Positions 35,007 through 48,846 of a DNA stretch of 64,000 bases are shown piece by piece (within the stretch, counting starts at the first letter, position 1; each line of letters begins with the position of its first letter). Source of the stretch: Sympetrum striolatum (taxonomy: Eukaryota; Arthropoda; Insecta; Odonata; Libellulidae); NCBI GenBank assembly GCA_947579665.1, contig OX388350.1, positions 86,633,152 to 86,697,151 of the forward strand, given 5' to 3'. A program made the translations under genes and the position numbers. The notes under the pieces were generated by a model. That model saw only the letters and a program-made list of their open reading frames with translations, was not told the DNA's origin and made no database searches.

Positions 35007-36080
35007 AGGATACTAATTCACAGCCTAAACTACAAGCGTCATTGATCTGAAATTTTTATGACATATTGGCCATAACGTGAAACCCCCAGGAAAAAAGCGA
35101 CTTTGATCCTCAGTGTCATGGGTTCGATTCCAGAGGGCCCTAAAGTCCCGATTTTTCCCGTTTAAATGTATTGCTTTGATTTTCGTGAATTTTTAAAAAA
35201 TACTTCCCGTATAGTTAGAGAATCGAAACTCAAGGAGCCTTTATATATGGTCATGATCTATCGAAAACATAAATGAGTTTTACGGAAAATATCCATGGTT
35301 CGATGCTAGGTCGAGGCAAAAATCGGCCGTTTAAAATGCATGGCGGCGATTTTGAAGATTTTTTTTGATCCTTTCCCGATAACATAGATACGTGAAACAC
35401 GGCACGTGGATAGATATCATAAATATATTTCATAATCGAATTTTATATGTTCGCTGATGGTTCTTGGTTCGATCCCAGGGGGGCATTTCCACTTCTCAAT
35501 GCATTTCTTACGGAGATAACGGAAACAAAATTTAGGTACTTCCCGGCATGCTATCAACTTCAAACTTTGCATGATACAAAAGCAAGTCATTACAAATCAA
35601 TCTGTGCATTCACACGTTACATTATGTCCTGGGTTCGACACCAGTTGTCTCTAAAATGAGAAGTTGATCCGATTTTTATGAATTATTTTGAAACCTTTCC
35701 CAATAACATAGAAATTTGAAATTCGGCATATAGATAGATATCATACATACTTTAGATGAACATATTTTAGATTTCCTAGATAGTCCTTGGTTCGAATCCA
35801 GAGAGCCATTTTCATTCATGAAAAGTAGAACGTCGTTTGAGGCAGTTGTAGCTATTATTTCTGCTTGAATTTTCACACATAGTTAGTGATGGTGATCTTC
35901 TCTTGTGCTGCTTAATAGGTAAGCCAGGAAGACCCGGGTTCGATGCCAGACGATTAAAATTGCAGCGAATTTTAAGAATATTTTCATTTTTTTTTTCTTT
36001 TTAAGACCGTCCCGAAAGGTTGCCGACATTAAATTGGTGTTGTCGATCTGCTTGCAGTATGCAAGCAACATTTTACTCGT
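35007..36080 (+). mobile_element. B-box-array Helitron-like unit h
   Basis: Full-length plus-strand unit at the right edge of the first cluster. It ends in the hairpin plus ACATTTTACTCG|T at 36080, after which sequence unrelated to the units begins. Six B-box cores are visible, such as GGTTCGATTCCAGAGGGC near 35128 and GGTTCGACACCAG near 35632. Confidence 0.8.
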
Positions 36081-36289
36081 ATAATATATAACCATCTATA
36101 TATACATCTATATATAATACATAACCTAAATTCACATTTCAGGCACCCCAAGATAAAATAAAGTCCACGCCAGTCATTAAAAGTTGACACTCTTGGATTT
36201 ATGCATGGTTCAACAATATTTGACTGTTTACTCATTTCCTGGAGACTATTTCTGGGAACTTCGATTCTTTTCAGGAAATGTATATACGA

Positions 36290-36405
36290 GGGTGGTCTGA
36301 AAAGTTTCCGACCCCAGATTTTTCAGACTTCTTCAGAAAATTTTCAGAAATTTTCAGAAAACATGTCGAGAAATGTTGAAATGTCGGAAACTTTTCAGAC
36401 CACCC
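36290..36405. mobile_element. Mariner-like MITE
   Basis: Perfect 23-bp terminal inverted repeats (core GGTCTGAAAAGTTTCC) at 36290-36312 and 36383-36405 enclose about 70 bp of TTTTCAGAAA-rich sequence. ATATACGA precedes the left end, giving a candidate TA target. TIRs of this sequence type belong to Tc1/mariner elements. There is no coding capacity, so it is an internally deleted or MITE form. Confidence 0.8.
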
Positions 36406-39400
36406 ATGTGCATCCTGCTATTCTAGTTTTAAAAGGCAAATAGTTGAAAGTAGATGTAACATGGTAATTTATTAAGGATCAATTATTTTCCGTGTATCCA
36501 AGCAGAATACATTGCACTTCGCTGATCTACGAATAATGCTTTCACAGCGACGAAGTTACTTGTGGTGTGCCCTGAAGGCAACCTGCACTTATTCTTCGGA
36601 TTTACTAATTTGCCCATTTTATTCAATTGTTTTGAGTACTTATAAATGGATAAATCACTAACTCTGAATTCCATCTTTCGTATGTACTACTCCCGCAAAG
36701 AAAAAGAGGGAAAAAGTATCATAATCGTGCTGTTTTTTCCATTTATTCCATATGAGATTATGGTTTCAAAGGGCGAGCTTCAGTGCTGCCATCTCGCGGC
36801 TGCGGACATTAAGGGCGTCAGCCGATTGTACAGTCAGCATAGGGGAGCTTCAGGGGCGTGGGCTGATGTGCACTTTTTATTGAATTATTTAAAAATTTAA
36901 GTAATTATTTTAGGAAACGCTTTATCGATGAAAAGCTATGTACAGGAGCTCTAATTTTCCTTCATTTGATAATATGTTACTATAGAAAGATTCATTAGTG
37001 TTTTAGATTAAGAAGTTACTTAATTAGTCTATGTTTATCCAACAGTTATCCATCAATTCGATCCCCCATTGATTTTACCAGTCTTTGTAATTAAATTATT
37101 CATCCTTCGTTGTCTCATAGCACTGATAATGAGATTTCGGTTTAATAGAAGGTAATTTGACGGTTTGCTCATCCAAATCACTCACGACAGTTGAACTTCC
37201 AGAATAATATTTCCCAATTTCCCACTCTTTCGACTTTTAAAAGGTAATTTAATTCGGGGAATTTTGTTAGGGGATTTCCCAGGAGTGCAACTTTGGGTTT
37301 TAATCACTTGTAACACATGGCGTGCGGAGCAGTTGAAACAGCGGTCTCATCGAATCAATTCCCAACAGCGTCATCTGGGCGCACACCAACTTTCCTCCAA
37401 ATATTGTATAATTCTGTTGCTGCATCCGTTGGTCCGGGTTTCCCTCTGGTTGCTAGTGGCCTTTTCTCCTTCATCTCATTTCGTTTACTAAGAAGAAAGT
37501 AATCGATATTACTTGGGATTGTATCGTAGAATGTTACATGGAATCAAAATAATACGTGGAATTTCCATAGAATAATTCACTTATTGCGTCTAGGGTTCTA
37601 TCTAATCATCCATCTCCTCGTATATACCAAAAACTACGATAATATCCGAGTGAATGTTTTTAAAGGAATTAGCACTATAAGTCCCACGCAGTAAGTGTAT
37701 GAAATTTGCCTTAAATGGTTACGGAAATTGATATGTCGTACATATTCGTGTAAAGGTTATTACAGACGAATAATCATATATTTTATTAATACACAATTGT
37801 ATGCAATATTTTGATTCTTGTAAAAATTCAAACTTGTAATTTATGATATCGTCATATCAGTAACATCATTCATGGTTATATTCCGGTTGAACATGGTGAA
37901 GAAAAGACGCATGATTTATGTACACCTATATGTATCGTATAAATCAATGCAAAACTTATACATAAGGAGAAACTGCGGATCTCTACTTATGGATTCACCA
38001 ATCTTAACCTATGATTTTACACAATAAGCTACAACTACTACGGATAGTCCAGAACTTGGCAAAAGACTCTTGAGATTGTAATTTTAGTGAGAGAGCAAAA
38101 TATTTCTTAAAATAGAGCTTTATTTCTTTTTCGGTACTACATAACTACAATTAATTTGAATATCATGTAGAGATAGCAACGACTGCTTTAGATAATTAAT
38201 GTCGTTTTATAATAGTTCTCTCCTATGTATAGGCTCCGTTTCTTCTCATATCCCCGTATGACGATGGAATTAAGGATTACTCAGGCGATACATTTCGACG
38301 GTAATTTTGAGGACTTTCACCGTTTTAATGACAAAAGATTCACACCGTAAATTTCGGAATCGCTCGCTTGAAGCTGTGAAGATTATACGCTGGAAAGCGT
38401 ATTCCATAACTTGCGACTTTATCATTCGGAAAGCAAATTCTCTCTTTTCCAAGTCATAAAAGTAAAATTGATGCCAGAATTGGTTCTCCGGTTTTTAACC
38501 ACGAACACGGTTGGTTTTTTAACTTTTATTCACAGTTCTACTCTGTTCCAAAGATTATCTGCAAAGAGTTTTGTATAAGAGTCTCATGACCAATTTTGGT
38601 AAACCTTGTCACGATTATTTTTGAGGTTTTTCCTTAAATTAGTATTCTACGATTCCCTCCAGGTGGCATTGCTAACTTGATGAAAGTTTACTATCATTTA
38701 CTAATATTCTGAAGAGTTGAAGTATTCTGACAGTTTGAGTCTCGTAGTTGCAGTTTTAATAGGAGACATTTTGAAGCATAGAAAAGGAAAGTGTAAGAGA
38801 ACTTCTACAATCTCATTAAATCGATAAATATTTAAACAAATGAAGAGATAAAAATTTCATAACTTCTTAATATGTCCGAAGGCCTACTCTTAATTTTGGA
38901 TAAGTGAATTGGATAGCATCTGCATCTTAAAGGGCCTTGGACATTGAAATAAATTTGGAATCATATCGACCTTGTGTGACTTATTTTGGAGCATTTCAGT
39001 CAAAACGATTGGTCATATAATGTTTATATGGAAGCAAATTTCTTCCCAATACCTTGAATTGGTGTCCTATTAAGCTTATTTCAAATCATTATTTGCATTG
39101 GTTTACTTGGTTAGAAGTGTCCGACTATGAACACAGGAGAGGATAATGAGGCACCTAATTATTGTAGGCTGCCATTTTTCGAAGGGCCTCGAACGATACT
39201 TCAAAATAATCAAAGGTTAGATTTGATTTGATGGCCATTAACATTAAATGTTTTCGATGTTTTTGGATAAAATATATCAACATCATCTCGGTATGATAGC
39301 CACGGTTAGATAACATTTCCCTGATTTCCAATCTTTGTGAGAATGGATGCTACGATGTTTGGAGCCATTTAAATATGCCACTGTGAGGGAAGCTGTCGCC

Positions 39401-42400
39401 AGAAAACGCGATTGCCTACAGATGACTGCAGAAAAATAAATAAAAACACGTATTTTAGTACGTGAATCCTCTGCAACTCGGGGCGAAGTGATGGATGAGA
39501 ATGAATTGAATTGATTTGAATCGATGAATTAATCGACAAGCAATATATTCGATTGACACTTTGATATAGAAAAATGACGATGTTTCCTATATTTAAACTC
39601 TTCCATTCGCGATAACCATACGAAAGCTCTTATCCTCACATACTTTTATAAGTGCAGGTATATGCATGCATATACATGCAATACAACACCCAAAGAATAT
39701 ACGTTAATTGAAAATAAATTAAAAACGCAATTGAAAATAACTTAAAAACTACGAAATGAAGAGTATGCCGCTAAAAATTGATGAAGAAATTTGTAAGCAC
39801 TTCTGAATTGAATTCAATCGTCATTGAATCAAAGTATAAACATCGGTGCATTCAATAAGGAGAGTGTAAGGAACATTCCAAAAAAAAATATATTTTCAAT
39901 CACGCTTTACAAGTGACTGACACCTTTGTCAGGATGACAATCCCACGATTGTATTAGCGTAGCAGCGATATATTTAGTATAACATTGATGGTAATGTACT
40001 CAAACGGGTAGGCATAAACTTACTGAAAGTTAATGATTTCCAAGGCTTAAGAAACCCTAGAAAACACGGAATTTACTCATATATTTAAAGAAACAAAAAT
40101 AAATAAGTTTATTCATACAGAAACAAAGAAAAGAGATAAATAAGACCCGATGAATAATTCTAAGGAGAAATACATATGAAAAAAGTATGATAGGAAAGAA
40201 GGTTTTGCTCTCTTTCCATTTTGATTATTTACATTTATCGAATAAATCATCATAATACAAAGCTTTGCTTTTGCAGCCTCCCTAAGGCTCCCAGTACCAA
40301 TTTTATTTTCGATCCCTATTCTGATATTACTTTAATAATGATTTTATGTCGTCCCTTTTCTCTTGGGATTCCTCTGTATTTTCGCCGAGGACTTTATTCT
40401 CCATTTTGATCTCTAAAAAGTCGTTATCCTTAAAAACATGCCCAAAAATGTAATTCTCCCCCTCTCCTGCCTTTCATTTCCTTTCCTCTATAAATCTCTT
40501 CAGCACTTTCGTGAAGCTTCTCCTTTCTCGTTCTTGTCATCGTTATCCAAATCTGCGGTTTCGTAAGTCAAAACTCCGCCACAACAACTCTTCCATCTTT
40601 CTTGTAGTCAAAGTTTTACTTCAATTTAGCAACGTAACTAAAATTAAAGTTTAGAGAAATATTTTCTTCGTATTTGTACTTTAACCCACTCAATGCGTAT
40701 CCCTTGAATTCAACTCATCAGCATGATATGCATACCGAGGTAGCATAACCCAAAACTTCCTTCTGAACACGCCCGCTATCGCTTCAAGGAATATTTACAA
40801 TTTTCTCCGAAAAATTTATTTATTCATCGATTTAATCTGAATGAGCTTCCATAAGCTTATACAATAGGATATTATAAATAGGAAAATATATTTCGGTTCA
40901 GGAAAACAATTTGTGGAATAATGCCCGCATTGAGAGGATTTAAACTCTCTATTACCTAGCGAGTACTTTGTTTGCACCAACCGTCATCTCGCATCGGAAG
41001 TTATCTTATTTAATTATGCCACATAGATTTAAAAAATATTTTACTTCATCATGGCTTGGATTTGAAGGAAGTTTTATGGTGATCCAACAAAAAGACCGAA
41101 ATTCCACAATTGCTTAAAAATAATGGGAAAGTTAGTTAGTTAGTTGCAAGATAATTGCATACATATTAACCTCCGCACCGTAAATGGTCCCAAACATTCT
41201 CATTTCATGTCTCATTTCTTTCCGGAGTTGAAATCGATTTCTGTAACTCAACCCGACGACAATTAACAGCCTTTCTTTAAGTGCTTTGGAAAACTCAACT
41301 CCAAGGAAGTCCATCGCGGGCGTCGCCCATTAAAGCTGTTATTTTTCGGATCTCGCAGAGGATCAAAAAGGCTCTTAAAGTCCTCTTTTCGGAAGCCTTC
41401 GCCACCCTCTTTAAACAACTCGGGGAAAGAAGAGAAAAAGAGGGAGGAGATTGGAGTCTCTCTCGGAGTGAAAGGAAGTACTTCGAGGAGCAAGTGTGCT
41501 ATCAGTGGGGTTATAATAAGAGGTCGAGTTTGTTCAATGCGGCGATGTCAGCACGGGTAACGAGTTGGACCAGAATGGCAGATTAGAAAATAAATTTCCA
41601 GGATAAACCATTAGGCTTAACCTAGATTCTTGATGAACTAGGATATAATCCCTTGGGAAGAAAAAAATGAAGAGAGTTGATATGTAACATAAGCAAGAAC
41701 ACTCAATGTAACACTATTCATCCATTTTATACGTAAATAACTAATATGTGATTCTATCCATTAATGGTCAATGATTCTCATTAATGTGTAATCAATCGTT
41801 AGAGCAATAATACTCAAAGAGTCGACAAAATTGACTGACATTTAACAATGGTTAACTAATAAATGATATCATGTTCGGCCGTATTTCTTTCCGCTTTTTA
41901 AGAAACTGAAATAGTTTTCGGTTCCACAGTTTTTCAATTTTGATAATCAATAAAATGAAGAGGTCAGTAACATATCCAATAGCATAGCAATAGTATCCAA
42001 TACATTAGATGATTTTCTGAATCATCGAAAACAGAATCGTCATATATTTAAATGTCAAATGATGAGAAATACACGAGTTTCATCATAAAGAAAGAAAAAT
42101 GTATTACAGAAACGAAAAAATGTTTTAAGCGAAATAATGTTTGAAAACATTATGGTGTTCATGTTTATGCTACTACATTACCCTATTGATAAATATAGAC
42201 GACCTCACTTTGGACAATATTGGCATTGAATGGGCCCACCTCAAGTTCCGCTTATTAGAAGTGGGAATTTCAGTGGTTGATACATGTTATAGAACAGCTA
42301 GGGAATTTAAACGCTAAAATCACGAAGGAAAAAAGGAAAGAAATCACGTTCTATGAAGACCAAGGAGAGTTTTGGGCTGCAATATTGTATGATATGTTGA

Positions 42401-45400
42401 TTATTACTGCAAATTGAATGAGGTAAGAATTCTATAAATAAAATAAAAAGTGTGAAGTTGTCTCCATTATATGTGTTGATCTTAGTACCATTATTTCGCA
42501 GAACGACTACTGCGGCATATTTAATTCAAATGAGCTTTACTAATTCCCTTTTCGGCATCCGAAGCACTTAAACAGTGGAAGCGTTCTATCGGAGACCATA
42601 GCAGAAGACTCGGGATATTCGCCAGCTATGAATAGATAATCGGCCCCATTTGAACGTGCACTTGACTCTGCCTCCGAACGAAGGGGCTCTGTCTTCCACT
42701 GATGCCCCATTCAACCGTCCTCCTTAGTTTGTCTATCTCAACTTTTCCCTTTAAGGCTCATTCGGAGATATCAAAATCTCATCACTGAGAAAATCCTTCT
42801 TGCAAGTTACGAACGAGTGTTTTAATCGTCCATTTCAATCGGAATCATGTTTTTACTCTCTGAAGAGTTTTATTTTTCTTATGCAATAAATCCTCTCCTA
42901 ATTCCAGCGATACTGATCTAATCTAAAATACATTATTGTGTTTGCTCTATTATTTTACACTAAGGATTTCGATTCATCTAAAATAATTGGACTATTTACT
43001 GGGATAAATTCCCAATGCTCATTTTAACTCTGCTAATCCATCCTTGATTTGCGCAAAAATAAGGTTTGGGGTGATTTGGAAGCCAAATTAAAATATTTTC
43101 ACATTTTTATTAACATATTCATTAATATTAAAATATAGCATGACTTCAAGACCGTTGTTGATCCATTGAAGACGTGTGGTTACAGATAATACCTAACAGT
43201 AGTAGGTTTATTGAAGTAAATATTTTGATAAAGTATATAAAAAAAAGATTGAATGTACCTAAGTGACATACATTTTAAAAATAACTGTAAGCAATACTTT
43301 TTTAATAAATTTCTTCTTCAAATAGGAAATATTAATACAAAAGAATCGACTCTTTAATCCATATTTCCAAAAACTACAAAGGAAACTAATTAAACTGAAA
43401 TACTTCTCGATGTTTACATTCCTTGCCAAGCACAGAAGGCAGCTTGCTGGGAATCAATAACTACGTACATATATAGTATTTCAATTGTTATGTGAGAGTT
43501 AGTGGATGTAAAATTCTACGTAAGGCCGATAATACAGTTGACATACCAAGAAGAAATGAATAAATATGGAGTATGAAGGAAGAAATAAATGATCGCCGTA
43601 AACTCATTTAAATGCATTTATAAAGAAGAAGTAACTGGAGCTGTAACATGAAAGTGTAAAATCAGAACACAATGCATGGCACGAGTAAATACATGGTAAA
43701 ACATGAAATATTAAAAAGAAAGATAATGGAAATTAAGATAAAATATACATTTTCTGAGAAAATTTTAAATGCCCTATATGAGTGTAAAATTTATAGGATT
43801 TACATTCATAATTTTTTAAATGAATGTTCCTACATAACAATTAGAAAAGTAGAGAGGTATGAAAACTATTTAAGTTTTCAACTAAAGGACATTTAGTACG
43901 CGGCTGACGTATTGCAAATTAAGGGAGTGCGAATAATATTGCGAAAACTACCTTTATTCAGCGAAATTGTATATCTTCTTTCATCCAACCTATCGTCTCT
44001 AAATATTTGAAAGGAGAAATAGTGATATTTAAGTAAAAATAAGAAAACTACTTTGCGGGTATTAAAACCTATCTGTAGCTAAGAAAGCACTGGCAATGAA
44101 TGGCTTGCGATGAACCAGCGAAGCTTGCAGATGTTGCAAATACATTTAAAAGGAAAGTAGACTAGGCCAAAGAGTAAACAGAGATCATATCAAAATACTT
44201 CTCTCAGGTGAAATCACTTTGAAAATGAGAATAAGAAACGGCATTTCGCTAAAACATGTATTTAGATATGGAATCTGTTGTCAGTTTCATCACGGAAAAT
44301 AGTAATGTAGAGAAATTCGGCTAATGACTAAGCTGTGCCGATATTTGAATAAACTGAATTGCTGTAATAAAATAATCGTTGCAATAGAGATATTTTTCAG
44401 TTTGATAGTGCTGGTATGCGATATTTTTTTACGAACCATAAAATTAAATTTCTCTTGTTAATACTCTAGCTCGTCACGAATCAAAATAAAGCCACCCCAA
44501 ATTTACAATTAGGAGGCACATCAATTTCGTAGAATCGAAAGTATTAGGACTGTCAGTTGGACGTTTATCGGAGTTATGGCTTCACTATAATACATTTTTG
44601 GCGATAAGCTATCACGGTAGAGAGCCTCGAGGTAATAATGATAATTATTAAGTCTTTAAAATGCAAGAAGAGTAGACATAAAACAGATATACAAAACAAA
44701 TATAATAATAAAGAAATAAACTTATTTAAGAATTTCTAAACTTCTTTCTATTTAAGCTTTCTTTCTAACTGTTCTCAGCGGATCCGCGAAAAAGTCCACT
44801 AAGAGGGAAAGCCCATTGACGACTTTGGCCGTTCTTGGAAAAGAAGAAAATAAAAGGTTGAAGAATTAGTGATCTCATTTGAAAGAATCAGTCTCAAAAA
44901 ATACCAATTTTGTATCGTTTTATACCCTGCTTTGCTATGTATGTTATGTTGATAGTGGTTTCGTTGACAGAAAATGATAAATATTACAAAAATCAGTAAA
45001 AGGCCGAGTGCTAGCTGAATTCTGTTTCAATTGCAGGATATTTTTGCTGGCTTTGAGTAAAATTTTAAATGTGAATCACGGATAAATTTAAATTATAATG
45101 AACAGAAAAGAAGTTCGCGAACTTATGAGCCCACGACCTTAGTCTTAAAATTGCAATTATTCATTTTGAATAAGTCATTTTGAAGGGAAGTTTCTAGGTG
45201 TTCACTAACGAATGATTTTATTTTATATTTCTCTATTAGTCAGTCTTAAGGTTTTTCAGTACAATATTGTCATCATAAGGTCAAGGTAATGGAATACATT
45301 GCGTATTATGTTAAGTTGAGAAAAATAGTAATGACGGAAGATTAACGCTAAATTAAGAATAAAATGTTTATTTATCGTAAATTTAATTTCCTTGCAACCA

Positions 45401-48400
45401 AGATTGCGCAAACACTCCCTTCTTTTCAAGATTTCCCTGACCTTATAAATTTCCCAGAACGCGCGTAACACATGCTCTGCTGAAGCTGTAAACTCATTTC
45501 TTTAGTAAGAGGGATTGCTTATTGTGCGTACAACGTACTCTGAGTAGAAAATCTTTCAGGTAGATGCATCGTGTGACATGACAATTCCCTTGGAAACAAG
45601 ATTAATGTTTTGCATAAACAAGCAGAGTGGTTGGGAAGAATTCGCAGGGGACCACGAGAGGGGAGCGTTGAACTGCAAAGATTTGTATTGACGCGGAGAG
45701 CGGAATTCGGTGGAATCTGCAGGAGAAAGGAAGGATGCATACAAGCCGAGTTTGTTGAGGAAGATGGAGGAAATATCTTAGCTATGACGTCACTGAATTG
45801 ATGGATTAATGCCTGCTTTATTGGTTTGGATATTGTTGGAGTGGTACGATGTTACATTAGCCTCTTTAAGAAAAACAATTCAAGTGAGGTATTTGGGAGA
45901 AAAAATTCAACGCGTTTTGGATAAATCTAAACAAACGGTTACTCAGAATTATTATAATTCAAAATTTCTATTGAAGAAATATAGTGCTTTGTATAAAGGA
46001 AATTTTAAGTGCTTCGTTAAAAGAATGTACTGGATATTTTTTTGCTTTTAATTGATAGCTCTAACATAGAGGAATCTGTAATCAATATGAGATAATGTAA
46101 AGAAACATTTTGTAACATTCCGTAAAAACGTAAGAAGAGGTGATAGAAAAGCAAGATTCTTTATTTAATGGCTTAGTATGTACCACTACGGCAACTAACA
46201 TTTGAATCATTCTGATGCTTGTATATCCAATGGTAGAGGGAGTATGAACAATACCTGTACATGAATAGATGTTTCTCGGCGTTACAAATCGGTAAAACAA
46301 TGAACGATAAAATATTAATTTTCTTCCAGGAATTTCAAAAATAAAGTGGAGAACACAACTGAATATAAAACTAATATCTTCTCAAGTAACAACTCTGACT
46401 GATGAGGATTTTCTTACATTATTGAATTTACTCTCTTTAATACATTTTAAGTTGACATGAACCACCTAAATTATGGTACAACTAATCGCCTACCTTTCAC
46501 AATTGTTCCCTTTATGCCACTAATTTTCTCATGGATTCAGATCTAAAAAACGGCAAAATATCATAAAGTGGACCTCAATGATGCCAATGGTATTTACGGC
46601 GATGGCATTTCAAGATGGCAAATCGAAGATGAAGACAAAAATCCGTTTACCATATCAAATTTTCCGTCAATCCGAGTCGAAAACTGTGTCCAATTATAAC
46701 ATTGAGAATTATTAAAGATTTATTGATGGCGATTTGAATCTCATCGAATTATTATACTTATTTTAGCTAAAAAAATAAATAGCAACCGCGAGCGATGATA
46801 AAGCAGTTTGCTGATATTATGGCATGGTTTTGGATGTACACTGAGACGAGATTGGTTGGTATTTAATTGATATACTCGACATAATTATCTAATATCACTG
46901 TAACTAGCACCATTATACACCATGAATTCGTTGATGATACTTTATATCGGTACACTGCATTTAATTAAGATGAAATTGAATCTATTTTCCATATACCCAT
47001 AGATCTTAGAGAATTTAGAAAACCTTTTCCTTTATTTCTGCGACTCTTCGTCCCATGTTTTATGGCAATCTGCATTGCCTCTTTATGCATCCACTATCTC
47101 TCACTCCATCTTTTCTACGTCTACACCCAATTCCCTGCACCTGTTACTTCGACCCCTGACGGCCATATTTCTCTTTTCCCCTTTACTTTCGAAAGTTGTG
47201 TATACATTCTCTCTTCTCGATTCGTGCTGTAAAAACGCCTCGAGAAAGAACGTGACGCCGAAAGAATAATGCGTGGGAATGACTCATTAAATTCCAGAAT
47301 ATCCTCCTCCTGCTTGAAAAACTAGGCGAAGAGGAATCAGAATTTCATACCCTCGCTTTATTTTATCCTCAGAGAGAGGGAAAGGGCTTTTTTTTATTTG
47401 TGTTTGGAAATCTTTCACTTCCGTCGCTGCCGAACAGTTCATGCTTAAAAAGAAAATTGTCGTATTTCCAGCGCTTAATTTTCACCCGCTGAAATGCCGT
47501 AGGATCAATCTCTACCAAGGCACGAATTGGATGCTTTAATTCGTTAAAAGATTATGAATTCTTTGAGAAACTCTTTCATTTTCCCGTATCACTATGTTGG
47601 AATCAGCTACTTCTGAGGGTGTGTCCCAATATTCATATTTTCATGCATTAGTACATAACATACCTTACGTTTTATCACCTAAGCAAGCAATGCATACATA
47701 AAAATATCCTTCACGAATTTTTAAATAATTATGTAATTTGTTCTTCACGTTTATACAAGAAAACAAATTACGAAATTTATGCATTACAAAGCATATTTTT
47801 TACGAAAATCTAAACTTTTATTTCCTTATGACTCCATCTTAAAGACCTTATCTAGCAGTTCTAATGCTTGTAGAAGGTTCTAAATAAAATACGCTTATTT
47901 ATGTATATCTCTTCTATTCCTTGATGAATCATACTGCGATAGGATTAGCTACTGAGGTATGAGTGTTGCGAATATTGGCTATCATGCAGGTAACTTCTCA
48001 TTGAATGCTCTGCAAAACATTACGCTGCGCTCACATGAACGTTTTCCTGTCACAGATTTCGGGCATAAAGAGGAATAAAATATCAAACAACCTCAATCTT
48101 TATCATTCCCTTTTCAGAACTGTCGATAGTCAATGGTGAAGGGGTGAAGCACCAGCATTCGGACTGATGACGTTACATAAATACTGAAGAATAATCTACT
48201 AAAGATTCATCGCGTGCCAAAAATAGATGCGTACGATCGCTGGTTAATCCAATTAATTTCCAATAGATTTGTTCCTTTCACTTCTGATGCCGTATTCGAT
48301 TTCACCCATAATGAGGTTGAACGGAGGGAATCTGGACGTTGAAATGGATTCAGCGGATGATGGAATAGGGCGGTGAAATTGGAGATTGCAAGAACTATTT

Positions 48401-48600
48401 ATGCGCATTCCTTTTTATGAATGCGGCTTCCCAAAAGAGAGGATCCATTCCTTGTCTCCTTCCTTAATTTCTTTAAATCAACCATCCAGTTTACTTAGTT
48501 TACCCATTCCGTTTGCAGGTGGTGAATGGACTAAAAACATTTAAAGGGAACTCATTCAGAGTGATTTCTTCCTAAGGCATTCTTTACTTTCGTATAAACC
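36406..48600. other. Intron sequence, nothing recognised
   Basis: About 12 kb of AT-rich DNA without a gene, RNA or repeat shared with the rest of the window. Short GC-richer patches at 36765-36870, 37310-37400, 41270-41590 and 42560-42780 have open frames, but no motif or plausible splice context was recognised. An 18-bp perfect palindrome lies at 39658-39675. Confidence 0.4.
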
Positions 48601-48640
48601 TTTTGGTATAATATTAAAACACCACTGACAGCAATGTTAA

Positions 48641-48718
48641 TAATAAGAGTCACAATATACCTTATGCTGTCAAAAACATATATTTTTGACAGCATAAGGT
48701 ATATTGTGACTCTTATTA
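48641..48718. repeat. Perfect 36-bp-arm hairpin flanked by an 11-bp direct repeat
   Basis: The arms 48641-48676 and 48683-48718 are exact reverse complements around the 6-base loop CATATA. TTTTGGTATAA occurs on both sides, at 48601 and about 48721, which could be a target duplication. The structure could be a tiny foldback element or a template-switch product. Confidence 0.85.
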
Positions 48719-48846
48719 CTTTTGGTATAACTTAAAATTTTTTGAATCGTTTGATCCGCCGTCGTATGATTAATTTATCTCCAAGTAGAACTATCTAATT
48801 AGATGTCTACGCAAAACAAAAAAATAATAATTTATAGAAACAATGC

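Noticed and set aside
22583..36080. CRISPR-like array from the regularly spaced TCGAACC words
   Set aside because: The shared word is too short, spacing is ~165 bp, the whole internal repeats are related, and the DNA is eukaryotic transposon sequence.
36765..36870. GC-rich patch that could be a coding exon
   Set aside because: No conserved motif, and no acceptor and donor in consistent phase were recognised.
39658..39675. 18-bp perfect palindrome (GTATATGCATGCATATAC)
   Set aside because: Short AT-rich palindromes occur by chance over this length, and nothing nearby suggests function.
48641..48718. miRNA precursor
   Set aside because: The 36-bp stem has no mismatch or bulge and a 6-base loop. 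Insect miRNA precursors normally have imperfections, and the flanking direct repeats favour an insertion.
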